A stretch of DNA of 64,000 nucleotides from the NCBI GenBank assembly GCA_029718625.1, contig CM056380.1:110289021-110353020 (forward strand). The letters run 5' to 3'. Below, in pieces: positions 27,101 through 36,686 of this stretch. The notes beneath the pieces are model-generated. The model made no database searches. It worked only from the letters and a program-made list of their open reading frames with translations, and had not been told where the DNA came from. Both the position numbers and the translations under genes were made by a program. This DNA is from Synaphobranchus kaupii. Taxonomy: Eukaryota > Chordata > Actinopteri > Anguilliformes > Synaphobranchidae. Numbering within the stretch: position 1 is the first letter of the stretch; each line of letters begins with the position of its first letter.

Positions 27101-30100
27101 TCTTTCAAAAGTTTCTTGCAGACCCACATTCCAAGACATGCCTGCGTTTTATTTCACTGCGACCACCCCTCCGCAAGACTAAATAGTAATGCAGTAAGCA
27201 GTACACAGTATGCCAGTACACAGTAAACGGGGATCTGATTCGGACACAGCCAGCCCAGTGTTCAGATGGAGTACTCAATGAAACGGTGATGTGCTGGACG
27301 ATTAGGGGCCCGATTCTCTAACGCTGCAGTCATTGACTGTAGAGTTAGAGGAGCATGACCTCTGCTTGCCCCTGTATGCAAACGCCATGCCTGCCCTTCC
27401 GCTGCCCAATTTCCCCACCTGGCAACGGGTCGAGAGGGGAGAAGGGGAGAAGAGAGAAGGAGAAAGACTCAAACTTGAGGCAAAAGCTCCGAGGCTTTTC
27501 TGTGGTTGTGATGAGAACTGACCTCTGGGGGGTGGGGGGGGGGGGGCTGTGGGCGGGGCCTGACACCGCTGATCAATACCAATTGAATTTATGACCGTGG
27601 CAGCTTTTAAAAACCCCTAGTTGAATGGATTGGGTTTACCGCGATAATCCGCCCATTCCCCACGCCTTTCCATCCACATTCTCCCCACTGTTCTCCCGGC
27701 AATGCGCGCCGCGCGCATCCAGTTCCCACACGGCGGTATCGGCCGCCGAGCCCAGTTCTCTCTACGGGAGTAGCTACGATCTATCGTAGGTCGCGGTGGT
27801 CGTTGCGGAGGAACAGTAACCCGCGATAAACTGAACCATTTCCTGTTCATCTAAAACTCTCCCATGGTGCCCTCTCCTCCTGCTCTGAGGTAACTTCCAC
27901 TTTTGCCTCACAATGTCCACTCTGTGAATGGACAGAACACTCTTTCTGAATGACCCTACTACGACCCTTTAAACACAATCACACAGTACTGCCATGGTCC
28001 TCTCACAGGGACATAGACGTCCATAACGTCGCTCTATTCACAGTTTTTCCCCTCAAGAAATTTTTGTAAACGTCATCGACTCATTTAGATTTGCCACCCA
28101 ATTAGGCCTACACATTTTTTTATTTTTTATTATTATTGTGTATTTATTAATTTTTTATAACAGTGCGTTTCCTGGTTTCATTTTAGTTTCACAATCTTTA
28201 TTCCATTAGATGGTTTAATCTCACAGAGTAAACAAAACCGGCGTCAAGAAAACTGTAGAAGATTGTTGTCGTGTCCCAGCCAAGTTTACCCTGTGGCATA
28301 TGGACAGACTTAATTTAAACATTTTTAGACTGCTTTGTTATGAGGAAAGGCATAATAATTCAGATAATCCTGCAGGAGGGAAGGTCCCGGGACAGAATAA
28401 CTGGCGTTACAGATGCCATATTGCTACAACCAGTCAAATAAGTACACTGCTAGAAAGGCCAACCTCGGCAACACGAAAAGCACACGGTTGCCCTTGGATA
28501 CGGTCTTGTTGAAACATCAGTTCCTTCCAAAGCCCATTCAATGAATTGGGGGAACAAAACCAATTCTCAATCACAAAGGCTTTTGGAACCAATTAATTAC
28601 ATCATATACAACTGATCACCAGGGAAGCATTATACAGATTACAAGAACCTGTACAGCTGCACCCAGTTGATAGCTACACCCAATAAAAATAAAACGGCTT
28701 ACAATGCTATCAGAGCTTCGTGACTGCACCAAATAAAGGGGGGGGAGGGGGGGGCTCGTTTGGGGATTTTCACAATGAAAGCAGTGTAATACAACCAAGC
28801 CTGTCATGTTGGGTCCTTTCTGCGCCTGCTGAAAAAGCTACACGGCTCTTATCAGAGTCCTGCAGTCAGCCTGACACAATGTGCGCCCCCAAACCCAGCG
28901 GTGATGGGGGGCGAGAGGGGGTTTACCTGCAACCCTGAAAATTGTTATTGATGTCAATAGGGGGTTTGGATACTGTTAAATTAATTGGTATGAATGGCAG
29001 TCGTAGGACACACTTGAGAGAGTAATCGCCCTGAGAGTACTTTATCACTGTTGACAAGTTGATTAATGCCTTACTGCTGACAGACTGTTTTACTGGAGGT
29101 GAGTGAGTCACATCCTGCACTCTCTCTCTCCCTCTCTCTCACACACACACACACACACGGCACAAACACAAACCCGCACACCGCAAAACGATCCGTTCGA
29201 CGCGACTGTGACGAACGTACCCGCGGCGTCAAACCAACGACGTCGAGTTTCGCGTGCAAACAGCAATCAGATCGAGTGACGCAGGCGGTTTTTAAACGGA
29301 TCGCCGTGTTCCAAGGTCTTTGGTTCGTGACGAAGGAACCCGTCGCCCCCGTGCAAACACCTGGCTGAGAGCGAGACCCCTCCCACTCCCGGAGGACATC
29401 ACGCCCTTTCTCCCCGAGCGCCGAGACAACGGCGTTCAGACCAAACGCCTTCGCTCACTCATCTGCCGGCTTCATTCACCCACATGAATCTGTTAATTAG
29501 AGAAAAGTCCATTGTTTGCTGCAGCCTGCATCCACCAGGCCCAGCCAACCATGACAGAACTTGGGATGCGCTGCGGAAAAACACTTGAGCCTCCTTTTGG
29601 CCGCGGCCTTCGACTCCGCCAGCGGGATTATGGGATTTTCCTCGAGACGCTCATCGCTAGCCTACGATAACAATAAAGAGAGTGATCTACACGAGGAGGA
29701 GAGCTGAAGTCTTTCATTATCCTCACACTCCTACCATGTACACCTATGTTCCTCTCATCAAAAATACTTAATTATCCTCACACTCCTACCATGTACACCT
29801 ATGTTCCTCATCAAAAATACACACAATAAGAATTGAGCAATTACAACAGCAGGCACAATCGCTTTTGTAGATCGGTAATAAAATTTTAAAAAATGCTTTT
29901 CAATTATTCTGTTATCATATTAATGTTAAAATAATAGGCAAACTGGTGAGAATTTTTTTAAAATAAATAAGAAAAATCAAATTTCAAAAGGTTTCTGGCA
30001 GTATGGAAAATTTGCAACTAAATTTGCAACCAAAAAAAAAGTTTGCATAAATGCTCAGCATAGGGGGGGGTGGAATTCCGGGTGTTACAGAAAGAAAAAT

Positions 30101-33100
30101 CCCAGGATCCCTGAAGCTCTTGGCATATATCCATCACTCTTCCCATAACGTGAGGCACGTTTCGGCCTCCCCCTCACGCCCTCACTCCCAGGATGACATT
30201 GTCAGCATATTAAAATTCAGAAAGTCAGGCAGAGTAAAACAAAGAATGGCTCCCAATGGGCAGGCATCACTAAAAGCATAATTGCCGTAGTAAGAACATT
30301 TCAAACCATTGAAAGCCCTCCAAATTTGTGAAACAACAGCTGGCGTAGATCAGGGCCCTGCTTTACAGCTACTGAGACACGCCATAAATATAATTTGTCT
30401 TTGAAGTGGCTCTGTGCACACACCAAGATCAAAACAGTCATATCGAGCTCATTGACTCGAGCTGGATATTAATTTGAGAGAGAATCCATTAAGCCACCCG
30501 TAAGCCATGAAGGTTAAATATTGTCCTGTTCATTTACAGCGAGTCTTGGGGAGAGCTGGCCCGTCGTCAACCAACAGGACACTTTAAACACAGCCCTCCT
30601 CCAGACATGCTCCTCTGTCTCCAAAAGATATGCAGTTTCCACAAATACACCAGGGCACTTCCTGCTCACGCCCACGGAATATAGGGCAGAGAACACGGTG
30701 ATTACAAAGATCTGAGGTTCCGAATGGAATGTTGCTTTCAAAAGGGATCAAGTCAGCGATGTACTCCCTTCACAAACCAGGAAGAGCCAGTTCACTGAAC
30801 ACAGCCGGCTCCCTCTCACGACCGCCACTCACACAATCTTAAATCAGAGGGAGACGCTTCATATCCTTAGTGTCTATATATACTTCGCATTCAGGATAGC
30901 ATAGTAGCCTTGTTCTAAGCCCTCTCTCCGTAGGAGCCCAGTGATTTTCATTGCAATGCCATCTCCCGAATACTGTATGGTTTTTTTGGGTTCCAGCACC
31001 AATCACACATTCAAGTTGGCTAAAGAATCCACACACCTTGTTCTCAAGGCCTAAAAAAAAAACCAATGTCAACACACAGGCAGATCATGTGATATTCTCC
31101 GATTCCTATATACACTCAAATCCGGGCCTCAGTCAGTAGTAATACTGGTTTTCTTTACATGATCATTCATTTGTTAATGTCACTGATTGGCCAGAGATTC
31201 CACTCACTGGGCGACCCTGGTATAAATCAGTCCCTGATTAGAGGGGAAGAATGCAAACCAGCAATACTACTGGCCTCAAGGGACAGATTAGAGCCCTGTT
31301 ATTCAAATCACAGTCCTTGAGGTCCGAGACCTGCTGATTTATCTCCCTTTACCTGGGAGTCAGGTCTGAAGACTGTCTGGCCAATCAGTAGCACTAATTG
31401 TTCAGTAAATTACCTGCAAGAAAGAAAACCAGTTCCAGATATCATGTCCAGATTGAAATATTCATGGATAGTATCCCGACTCCAACTCTATCACAGATGC
31501 TGCCCAGAGACTCATATTACACCAGGAATGCTGATTTTTGTTCCAACCAATTACCTGTGTTTTAGTTTTCTGACAGCTCGATAAACTACGCTAGTTCACT
31601 CCTGTACTTGACCACGGTAAAATCTTTAGGATACACTTGCTGCAGTCTGTGGCTGTAGCTGATGCTTACACAAATGTGATTATGACTGAGGCAACTAAAT
31701 AAATAAGCAGAAGTTGGCTCAAAATCCTGAAACGGATCGGCCCGTGTTGCGGACCCCCTGTATTACACTATGGATCAGGGGGTCGACAGCTCTTCTTCTG
31801 GAGAGCCACAGTGTCTGTTGGATTTTGTTAAGTAGCCACTGACATTTCTGACCAAGTAAATGTACATTTAATGTAAAAACATACGTTTGTCATATTTGTC
31901 CGAATAAAATTGCCCTTTAAGATGGAGGGGGGGGGGGGGGGTACTGCAAACAGACGAGCTCTTGAAGGTTCCAGAAGGTTCGTTTGGGCCATATTTGTAG
32001 ACTGTTGCCCTCTACTGATCAACGATTCACCTTCCTTCAAACACTGTAACCACGACCACTGTCTGATATAACATCACATCTAATGGGCTGGAACTTGGAG
32101 AGAGCCGTCATAATGGTGAATAAACAGCCCGGTCATACTGGAGAAGGTGTTCCCGCGGCACAGCGTATAATTTCTTTCGGCTGATCACAAAAATTACAAT
32201 CGCAGTAATAGACTCCGCAGGGATTTACGCACAAGTGGCAGCCACAGTGCGTAATTCAACACAGTGCGTAATTTTCAAGATGAGCTCAGACCAAAAAAAC
32301 AACAACACAATCCTACTGTAAAACACTGCGCCGTTTCAGTTCAAGCTTAATCATTAGTCTAGTAATGTTGGAGATTTTCAATCATTTACAATTAACCAAG
32401 GTTGAAAAAAAAAATATGGCGCTGAAGGTGTCTGTGGCTTCATACTTGACTGGCTAATTTAGATGCTTAACTTTTTTTTAAAAATAAAAAAATCTAAAAA
32501 TGTGTCACTGTATTCAGTATAAAACAAAATTACAGCTCATTTAGTCTGAAGCTATGCAAAAATGAGAAAACAATGTTCATTCTACTCCTACTGAATTACA
32601 GAAGAAACAAAAGGATTTCATCTGTTCCTGCTGATGGACCTCACCTCCTATCATCACCTCCACAATAACCGCGGCAAAATATCACCATGACCTTTGTGAC
32701 ATTGTGAAGGGAGAACCCTTTTATTGCTGCATAGTGCAAAATTAAAATGTATGAATATCTTCCAGTATAGGCTATGCAGGACGATCAATGACTACCCTCT
32801 TTATTCAAATATGATCAGCAGTGCCAGATGAACTTTCAAACATACCTGGCTTTATGTCTGGATAATTAGAACAGCGGTTTCAGCTTATTCAACAACGTTC
32901 AACGAGCACTACACATTAAAGTGATACTGTAATTATAGCATGTCCTGTTATGTTTTTAATAATGCCTTGTAGTGGTGTTGACTTTAAAAACCTGGCAATT
33001 ACTCCTGAAAATCTCTTCACATCCCATTACCATTGAGTTGCATTAACCTGGGCTGATAAAAAATAAAATAAATCTAGACCATTGTTTTTTTGGTGCACAA

Positions 33101-34445
33101 TATATCAGCTGCACCATTAGTTACGTTAACTTGAAACCTGCGATGACAGTATAAACTACGAGGACATTCCGCAATGAACGATGACAGTTTTCAGTTTCGA
33201 CGGATAATTGCGCTGAAATGCATTGCAAACCCCGTCGATGAATCCGATAAGAAGAACCTGTCAAATTCGGAAAAATGTACTTTCAGTTGTGGCGAAAGTC
33301 GAATGCAAGTCTCCAAAAATCATGTCAATTTCTATCTTATACGATTTAACATGATAGGCCAAATCAAATGAGCTGAAGAACTTCGGGGATTCTGCATTGA
33401 AACAGCATCCCTATATTGCTGCATACCGGTGCCGTTAAAGTGTAACCAATTCGTTCCTGCTTATAATAATGAGTAACATTACAAACAATAGCATCGCAAT
33501 TGTACAATATGAATGTCTGGAATAATGTCATAGTTGAGCTCTTCAAATGGATAATTTTTATCACATACGTGATAGATTAGAACACTGCACCTGATCCGAG
33601 CTACTGCATATTGAAGAATTACAAAAAATCATTGTTGATCCGATCTAGTGATAGATAGCCACGACCTCAGAATGAACAGGATAACTACAGCGATTAACTT
33701 TCCAATCCATGTATTGGATCTGGACGAATCATGATGAGGTTTTATATTATGGAAATAATAGCCTACCCGTAGGCTACAATATAGGCTACTACATTGTCCA
33801 GTTAGACTGACACAGAATAAAAGCCTTCATGTCTGCCAATAAGTGCTTCCATTAAAATTGCTAGAGATGCAGGCAACGTTACCGACTGCAGTTTCATTCA
33901 CGGGCTTTGGCTTGTAGCGTCTTATGCATAGCAGATCGGTATCTTACACCACAGTAATCTCTCATAGCGCAATAGGCTACTTTGTTACACTCTTGTTTTT
34001 GGAAGGTCGCAAAGCAAATACTCCAACACTGTAAACGGGAAGGAAACACAATGCTAACATAGCCTACCATCTGAATTGGGTAATAACCTTATATCCCCAT
34101 GGTAGCTATTATCAAAGACAGTCCAGTTGTCTGGCAAAATAAAATGTCATATTTTATTATAGGGGAGTAGCAGCAACCAGTTAGCAATAACTGCACAAAT
34201 CAACCAACCTTCAGGCAGGTAATGTAATGGGCAGAGCAAGGTGGCCAGCTCAACATAAAACTCAGTGCCTATTGCGACAGTGAGGTATTGCGTTAGCCAG
34301 ATAGCTAACTTAATAGGCTACATCAAATATGATCCTTGTGAATGTTGCCTATTCATAGCGACATAGCCTATTTATGGGAAACAATACAATAGCACACGTC
34401 TTAAGGAGTTGGAACAGCGAGCGAGGAACTACTTACCGGCATCAT
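49..34445 (-). CDS. tp53bp2: tp53bp2 (ASPP2), 5' part of gene, 11 coding exons
   Basis: Apoptosis-stimulating protein of p53 2. The family binds p53/p63 and protein phosphatase 1 through C-terminal ankyrin and SH3 domains and steers p53 towards pro-apoptotic targets; it also acts at cell junctions. Eleven exons joined in consistent phase encode about 470 residues. Residues 1-90 are the ubiquitin-like/Ras-association-type N-terminal fold ([10 protein letters not shown], then [12 protein letters not shown]). Residues 117-327 are a Q-rich coiled coil ([18 protein letters not shown] at its end). From 328 on it is proline-rich ([11 protein letters not shown]). The sequence follows human ASPP2 rather than ASPP1: [10 protein letters not shown] and [13 protein letters not shown] are ASPP2-type. 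The rest of the gene lies left of base 1. Exon 11 carries a one-base frameshift. Teleosts have two ASPP2 co-orthologues and I cannot say which this is. Confidence 0.93.
545..988. mobile_element. Foldback transposon-like inverted repeat
   Basis: Arms at about 545-732 and 787-988 are inverted copies over nearly 190 bases with a 54-base loop. Matching segments include gagaccgttttagctgccct atagaagtgaatggagagcg and its complement. The long arms and short loop suit a non-autonomous foldback element. No clear target duplication was found. Confidence 0.85.
1030..1128 (-). CDS. tp53bp2: tp53bp2 exon 10
   Basis: A 99-base exon read as [19 protein letters not shown] to PTSAMEQ. Similarity to human ASPP2 is weak (GSxSVPxS block), but the pyrimidine tract, acceptor catctcag, donor gtaact and phase 1 to 1 fit both neighbours. 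The gene model reads through in frame only with this exon. Confidence 0.8.
1553..1771. repeat. 31-bp minisatellite, 7 units
   Basis: Unit ctgcgccaggctaaagctgc acattttacaa (31 bp) repeated about seven times with few changes, in tp53bp2 intron 9. Confidence 0.95.
3860..4105. repeat. Minisatellite related to the larger intron 9 array
   Basis: Units of ggttaggctgtaggtgaaga plus aggtggagttgggg, with some longer units containing ttatggtgatgagagg. It shares the gtgtaggtg/gatgag wording with the array at 4360. Confidence 0.9.
4360..5449. repeat. ~36-38 bp minisatellite in tp53bp2 intron 9
   Basis: About 28 units of gggtgtagatgagggggttt then ggtatagctgagttaa or gggtatagattagctca. The two unit types alternate irregularly. 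The array stops about 5 bases from the exon 9 donor motif gtatgc. Confidence 0.95.
5454..5655 (-). CDS. tp53bp2: tp53bp2 exon 9 (start of proline-rich region)
   Basis: Encodes residues 328-394: [30 protein letters not shown] and KPAYPDGT. It aligns with the [11 protein letters not shown] block shared by ASPP1 and ASPP2. Acceptor cccacag, donor gtatgc (weaker than consensus), phase 0 to 1. A 1.1 kb minisatellite starts about 12 bases past the donor. Confidence 0.93.
5656..6912 (-). other. tp53bp2 intron 8, non-repeat part
   Basis: No gene, RNA or clear element seen between exon 9 and the donor-bearing minisatellite. Confidence 0.8.
6913..7275 (-). repeat. 46-bp minisatellite copying the exon 8 splice donor
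   Basis: Eight units of about 46 bp. On the gene strand each reads ctgcct then gtgagtag or gtgagaag, i.e. the exon 8 end and its donor. Units 2-4 and 5-7 are the same trio, so a 138-bp higher-order repeat occurs twice. The last unit merges into exon 8. Confidence 0.93.
7266..7430 (-). CDS. tp53bp2: tp53bp2 exon 8 (end of coiled coil)
   Basis: Encodes 55 residues, [18 protein letters not shown] to [10 protein letters not shown]. Acceptor gggcag, donor gtgagt, phase 0 to 0. The last six exon bases and the donor are contained in a 46-bp minisatellite that fills the first 350 bases of the next intron. Confidence 0.95.
7431..8080 (-). other. tp53bp2 intron 7
   Basis: 650 bases, AT-rich in the centre, no feature recognised beyond the splice sites. 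Confidence 0.8.
8081..8262 (-). CDS. tp53bp2: tp53bp2 exon 7 (coiled coil)
   Basis: Encodes residues 212-272, reading [18 protein letters not shown] and [16 protein letters not shown], ending LDRMYKELQ. Acceptor tctcccag behind a pyrimidine-rich tract, donor gtacca, phase 1 to 0. Confidence 0.95.
8338..8615. repeat. 39-bp minisatellite in tp53bp2 intron 6
   Basis: About seven units of gattatgagcagtctggtca ggctcattgtacccgtaag. The unit is clearly related to the 37-bp array at 21405, 13 kb away. Confidence 0.92.
8692..8875 (-). CDS. tp53bp2: tp53bp2 exon 6 (coiled coil)
   Basis: Encodes residues 151-211, starting [13 protein letters not shown], with a run of glutamines coded by a ctg/ctgctg-type triplet repeat on the plus strand, then [15 protein letters not shown]. 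Acceptor ccacag, donor gtgagc, phase 0 to 1. The large minisatellite of intron 5 begins about 10 bases beyond the acceptor. Confidence 0.95.
8886..10245. repeat. 1.36 kb minisatellite in tp53bp2 intron 5
   Basis: Units of caatgaaccaacccaacgca tagagcaccc and catacctcgcccatcaggga accaacccaacacacacagt. A simpler 36-bp version (aagccaacatacatagtgcc) occupies the end next to exon 6. Complex units near 9230-9900 form a higher-order pattern. The array begins about 10 bases from the exon 6 acceptor. Confidence 0.95.
10294..10466 (-). mobile_element. tRNA-derived SINE with V-core tail, minus strand
   Basis: On the minus strand a tRNA-like head, ggcagtgtagtataatggtt, is followed by a degraded B box and the fish-type core ggataagagcgtctgctaac, ending in an acattacatt repeat. 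Typical of V-SINEs of fishes. Confidence 0.85.
11085..11252. repeat. Imperfect ~25-bp repeat near exon 5 donor
   Basis: Units of actggtcaccccccagtaag gaga, six or seven times, ending about 60 bases beyond the exon 5 donor. Confidence 0.85.
11312..11413 (-). CDS. tp53bp2: tp53bp2 exon 5 (start of coiled coil)
   Basis: Encodes 34 residues, [19 protein letters not shown] followed by the glutamine stretch and ending QQLLASK. Acceptor tgtgcag, donor gtgggg, phase 0 to 0. In human genes the MDLTL methionine is the start of a shorter isoform; the same Met is present here. Confidence 0.95.
11414..13036 (-). other. tp53bp2 intron 4
   Basis: AT-rich except for the MITE at 12535; a short taa repeat at 12289-12304. 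Nothing else supported. Confidence 0.85.
12535..12796. mobile_element. hAT-type MITE in tp53bp2 intron 4
   Basis: Starts caggggtcggcaaccctggt and ends with its inverse, agggttgcctaccactg. The body contains an inverted pair around ctgctggttttag. Flanks ttctagcg and ttctaaca agree at five of eight bases. The 3' end seems to be doubled. Confidence 0.78.
13037..13113 (-). CDS. tp53bp2: tp53bp2 exon 4
   Basis: A 77-base exon for residues 91-116, reading [13 protein letters not shown] and ending RRMENG. It aligns with KRNGVK and RRKENGV of human ASPP2. Acceptor ccgcag, donor gtgagc, phase 1 to 0. A hAT-type MITE lies about 85 bases from its acceptor. Confidence 0.92.
13197..13403. mobile_element. 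hAT-type MITE in tp53bp2 intron 3
   Basis: Ends caagggggtctcaaactcca and gagattgagatccctg. Flanks ttctaatg and ctctagcg agree at five of eight. Same family as the elements at 12535 and 55652. Confidence 0.72.
15200..15360 (-). mobile_element. Degenerate V-SINE, minus strand
   Basis: cccttatgcagagcaatgta, ggtaaagtacctgtgctcag and a decayed head (ttgaatcgtcaaccac) follow the order of the better copies. Confidence 0.6.
15363..15765. repeat. 29-30 bp minisatellite near exon 3 donor, 14 units
   Basis: Units of gatgctgggaaatggcgtgc attgccggg. Eight keep atgctgggaaatg, resembling the reverse complement of the ZNF143/Staf site. The array ends about 20 bases from the exon 3 donor. Confidence 0.93.
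15786..15899 (-). CDS. tp53bp2: tp53bp2 exon 3
   Basis: Encodes about residues 53-90, including [16 protein letters not shown] and [13 protein letters not shown], which closes the N-terminal domain. Acceptor ctgcag, donor gtgagc, phase 1 to 1. A 29-30 bp minisatellite with 14 units ends about 20 bases beyond the donor. Confidence 0.95.
16277..16820. mobile_element. Inverted-repeat element in tp53bp2 intron 2
   Basis: Ends gttcattccaatcattttat and ataagcgattggaatgaac are inverted over about 30 bases with mismatches. Inside the left end a second palindrome, ttgcatcctttcctcg with cgaggaaaggatgcaa, forms a hairpin at 16313-16362. No coding capacity; superfamily not recognised. Confidence 0.7.
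17243..17260 (-). promoter_or_regulatory. ZNF143/Staf-like site in tp53bp2 intron 2
   Basis: Reverse strand gactacatttcccatcat is a close match to the same consensus, about 1.3 kb from the intron's 15899 end. Confidence 0.5.
18063..18262 (+). repeat. Dispersed repeat, copy 1 (intron 2)
   Basis: Shares cacaaattggatgtggaaaa and ctcccgacaattttcaaag, and most bases between, with 23741..23973. Unclassified. Confidence 0.8.
18538..18760. promoter_or_regulatory. CpG-dense patch in tp53bp2 intron 2
   Basis: Clusters such as cagcgccgcgctccagg and gcgactcgcggcggaacacg. Its place between exons 2 and 3 would suit an alternative first exon for N-terminally shortened ASPP2, but nothing here proves it. 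Confidence 0.4.
19780..19927 (-). CDS. tp53bp2: tp53bp2 exon 2 (N-terminal beta-grasp domain)
   Basis: Encodes residues 4-52, beginning [17 protein letters not shown] and ending LAEMWRGS. Acceptor ctgtgacag, donor gtgagt, phase 0 to 1. This is the core of the Ras-association/ubiquitin-like domain. It lies 14.5 kb from exon 1. Confidence 0.95.
20513..20990. repeat. 32-bp minisatellite, about 15 units, intron 1
   Basis: Nearly perfect units of acctacactaccactgcctt aacacctgccac; one unit has gcactacc. High uniformity suggests recent expansion. Confidence 0.95.
21405..21736. repeat. 37-bp minisatellite, about 9 units, intron 1
   Basis: Units of gagcaacctggtcaggctca cagtactgtgagattat. cagtactg is a perfect 8-bp palindrome in each unit. 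Related to the intron 6 array at 8338. Confidence 0.95.
22600..22779. mobile_element. hAT-type MITE with 7/8 target duplication, intron 1
   Basis: 180-bp element with inverted ends cagcggatcttcattcctgg and ccaggaatgaagatcaccg. Flanked by ccttaaaa (22592-22599) and ccttaaac (22780-22787), an 8-bp target-site duplication as made by hAT transposases. Confidence 0.85.
23741..23973 (+). repeat. Dispersed repeat, copy 2 (intron 1)
   Basis: Same element as 18063..18262, same strand. This copy is open for 126 codons (23605-23985) but copy 1 has stops and indels, so I do not call a protein. Confidence 0.8.
24335..24400 (-). mobile_element. V-SINE core/tail fragment
   Basis: Contains attacattacaggcatttt and agcagacgctcttatccaga gcgactta, the conserved core and tail in reverse, without the tRNA head. 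Confidence 0.8.
24420..24560 (+). repeat. Local duplicate block, copy 1
   Basis: Holds cttcacggggaacagagtaa and, after it, ttccccgcaaaccagcgctg aatttgggcacacta. Both parts recur at 25062..25290 in swapped order. Confidence 0.85.
24885..25036 (-). mobile_element. V-SINE, head and part of core, minus strand
   Basis: gggattcgaacatgcaatcc is the reversed B box region of a tRNA-like head; gcgacttacttttacacaac is the core end. Confidence 0.8.
25062..25290 (+). repeat. Local duplicate block, copy 2
   Basis: Carries tttcccgcaaaccagcgctg agtttgggcacacta first and cttcacagggaacagagtaa last, with a CA-rich insert between. Confidence 0.85.
27695..27835. promoter_or_regulatory. CpG-dense patch in tp53bp2 intron 1
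   Basis: Includes aatgcgcgccgcgcgcatcc and the inverted pair agctacgatc/tatcgtaggt. Function unknown. Confidence 0.35.
29128..29158. repeat. CT/CA microsatellite
   Basis: ctctctccctctctctc followed by an acacac run in tp53bp2 intron 1. Confidence 0.85.
29159..29420. promoter_or_regulatory. CpG-dense patch in tp53bp2 intron 1
   Basis: Many CpG in an otherwise CpG-poor intron, e.g. gatccgttcgacgcgactgt and gtacccgcggcgtc. Could be an unmethylated regulatory element or an alternative promoter. No TSS evidence. Confidence 0.4.
34437..34445 (-). CDS. tp53bp2: tp53bp2 exon 1 coding part (Met-Met-Pro)
   Basis: Nine bases encode Met-Met-Pro, followed by a perfect gtaagt donor. Exon 2 continues with MFLTVYLS, so the spliced start reads [11 protein letters not shown], as in human ASPP2. 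The exon was assigned from the start, donor and phase match, since three codons alone carry no signal. The 5'UTR should lie at higher coordinates; its extent is not visible. Confidence 0.85.
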
Positions 34446-36217
34446 TTTAGCTTCGTACCGCATTTAAACCTATTGCCAATTCCTTTGATTGAAGATTGGA
34501 AGATGTTACAGCTGTTCCTGCGATCCAGAGCAAACCGCAGTGGTGTAGCCTAGCGTTACCAGAAGAGTTTTCCTCTTTTCTGTCCGATCAAACGTAGCTT
34601 AGCAGCTAGCAAACTAACTTAGCTCCACCTTGTTTAAGAAAATCTTAGTTCAAGAAATGTAGAAACGCTGATAGAACTGTCCGTGTAGTTGAGATCGCGA
34701 TGCTGCTTCGATTTGGCTCCTTTCTCTCAAGTAGAATTATTATTCCATCGTAGAAAACTTGTTGCAAAGCGAAGGAACAAAAGCCTTTTTCATACGTAAA
34801 GTTTCTCCGGTGGCGATTAGCTGCGACGCCAGCTAATCATTACAAAATAGTCCACACCTGATGCAAGTTGTGAGCCGGTTGCTTTTCAGCAGGAAAAGCA
34901 GCACTGCAGTCGAAATTCAGCATTCCAAAATAGGCTAAACGAAAAATACCCCTACAGGTATTTGTTTTGTGGCAACTCCACAGTTGTGGTCGCACGTAGC
35001 CTACACAGGGACCCCTGACAATTCCCTGTTGCCCTGCCTGGCTAGATCAACAAATGCTAGCCCAGCCCTGATGACGTAGAGGGAGGAAACTCATTCCCCT
35101 GGAATTCAGAATCCTCCTCTTTTTCTTTAGGTTGTCCCTTCATGTTGGCCCCTACACGTTGGCCCCTGACCCAGCTACCCGTTCTCCTGCAACGCAAAAG
35201 GAGCTCATGCCACGCCGAAACACCGATCAAACATATTAATCTGAAGCCATATTAATGTTACAGTATCAATAATAATAACATTTTTATTGTTCAATTATGA
35301 GATGTGAAGTCTAAAACCCCAAGCAAGAACAATAGCTTAATTTCTGGACAGAAAAGTACAGTTAAAATAGCAGACTAGTAAGCGCCATGTTTAAAGGAAA
35401 CTTTTACTTTTTTTGTGTTTTGCTTGTATACTTGCCTCTGCCACAAATCTTTTATTTGGTTTTTTTTATGAATAGAAAAGAGCACAGCTCTGTGTTACCC
35501 CAACAGGAAATAATATTATATACTATTATAATAATATTATATATAATATTATGACTTTTTTGCTGCTGCACATTGTTTCATATTGACTACTAATTGAATA
35601 TGACACGTTTCGACGCTGAAATACATAATTTTGCAGATATTTCATAATGCAGGAAGAGTATATCAGAATAATAAAACCAACATTTTTATTGGCAGTTGTG
35701 ACATAAGAAAGAAAATGGCTGGCTTTTCTTTTAGCCTACATGTTATTCATTGTTGAAAATTGGGTGCACCTCTGAATTTTATTCAAACAGGGCTTTTACA
35801 TACAGACTCAGAAAACAGCTAAAAATTCTTTAACAATGTTAAAATGCTGCTTAACTGAAAATTAGTCACAGCCTATATTCCACTTCAATTAAATTTAGTA
35901 GCCTATTCATCGACCATAAAGGAAAAAGGCATACAAACTGTTCAAATAGGAGAAAGAAACTTCACACTCTGATATTCTGTAATGAAGATAAATCTGTAAT
36001 GTTCGGCTGGCGTAATGTTTTCTTTTCGGGCAAATGGCATGAATTTACTTTTTGTTGTGAAATAACCAGTAAAAAATGTCCTGAAGCATCTGTATGAATG
36101 TTTTGATGGCATGACATTGTTGACATTTTCTAATTTCGACAATGTTATAATGATATATTTTTAAACTTTGTATGTAGAGGTTCGGTAAAAGTGTGGTATT
36201 ATGGAATTATACATTTT

Positions 36218-36645
36218 TTCAATCAATCAATCAAACTTTATTTATAGAGCACATTTCATACAAGTGATGCAGCTCAATGTGCTGTACATAAAAATTAAAA
36301 ATAAGGAATTTTTTAAATATCACAAAGGAAAAATAGAAAAACAATACAAGTGGTACAAAGAGATACCAAAAACATGATAGCGAAAGAGCAAATTACAAAA
36401 ATTAAAAATACAAATTTAAACAAATAAATAAAATAAAATAAAAAATATATTTTTTCTAAAATTGGGTCGGCAAAGAGACAAACATTAATTTAAGATAGAT
36501 GTAGTATAAAATTGAGGTATAGGAGCATTCTAAGTAAAAGCCATGCTAAAGAGGTATGTTTTTAATTTTCTTTTAAAACCATCTACTGTTTCTGTGTTCC
36601 TCAGATCCTCTGGCAGGGTGCTCCAACGGCGTTTTTAAAACAAGT
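36218..36645 (-). mobile_element. Non-LTR-type dispersed repeat upstream of xpo5
   Basis: Begins with tcaatcaatcaatcaaactt tatttatagagcac, a common fish retroelement 3' end read in reverse, continuing through gctcaatgtgctgtacataa to cctcagatcctctggcaggg. Family not certain. It ends about 255 bases before the xpo5 start codon. Confidence 0.6.
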
Positions 36646-36686
36646 GCTGGGATTTTCAACGTCCACCACGTCCCAGAGATACAAAA

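Larger units (their letters stand above)
19928..34436 (-). other. tp53bp2 intron 1 (14.5 kb)
   Basis: Begins gtaagt and ends tgacag on the gene strand. Contains the 32-bp and 37-bp minisatellites, one hAT-type MITE, V-SINE pieces, the local duplicate at 24420/25062, two CpG-dense patches and G runs near 21938, 22370, 27535, 28740, 30063 and 31926. 25300-27600 and 29450-34400 show no gene or clear element. Confidence 0.85.
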
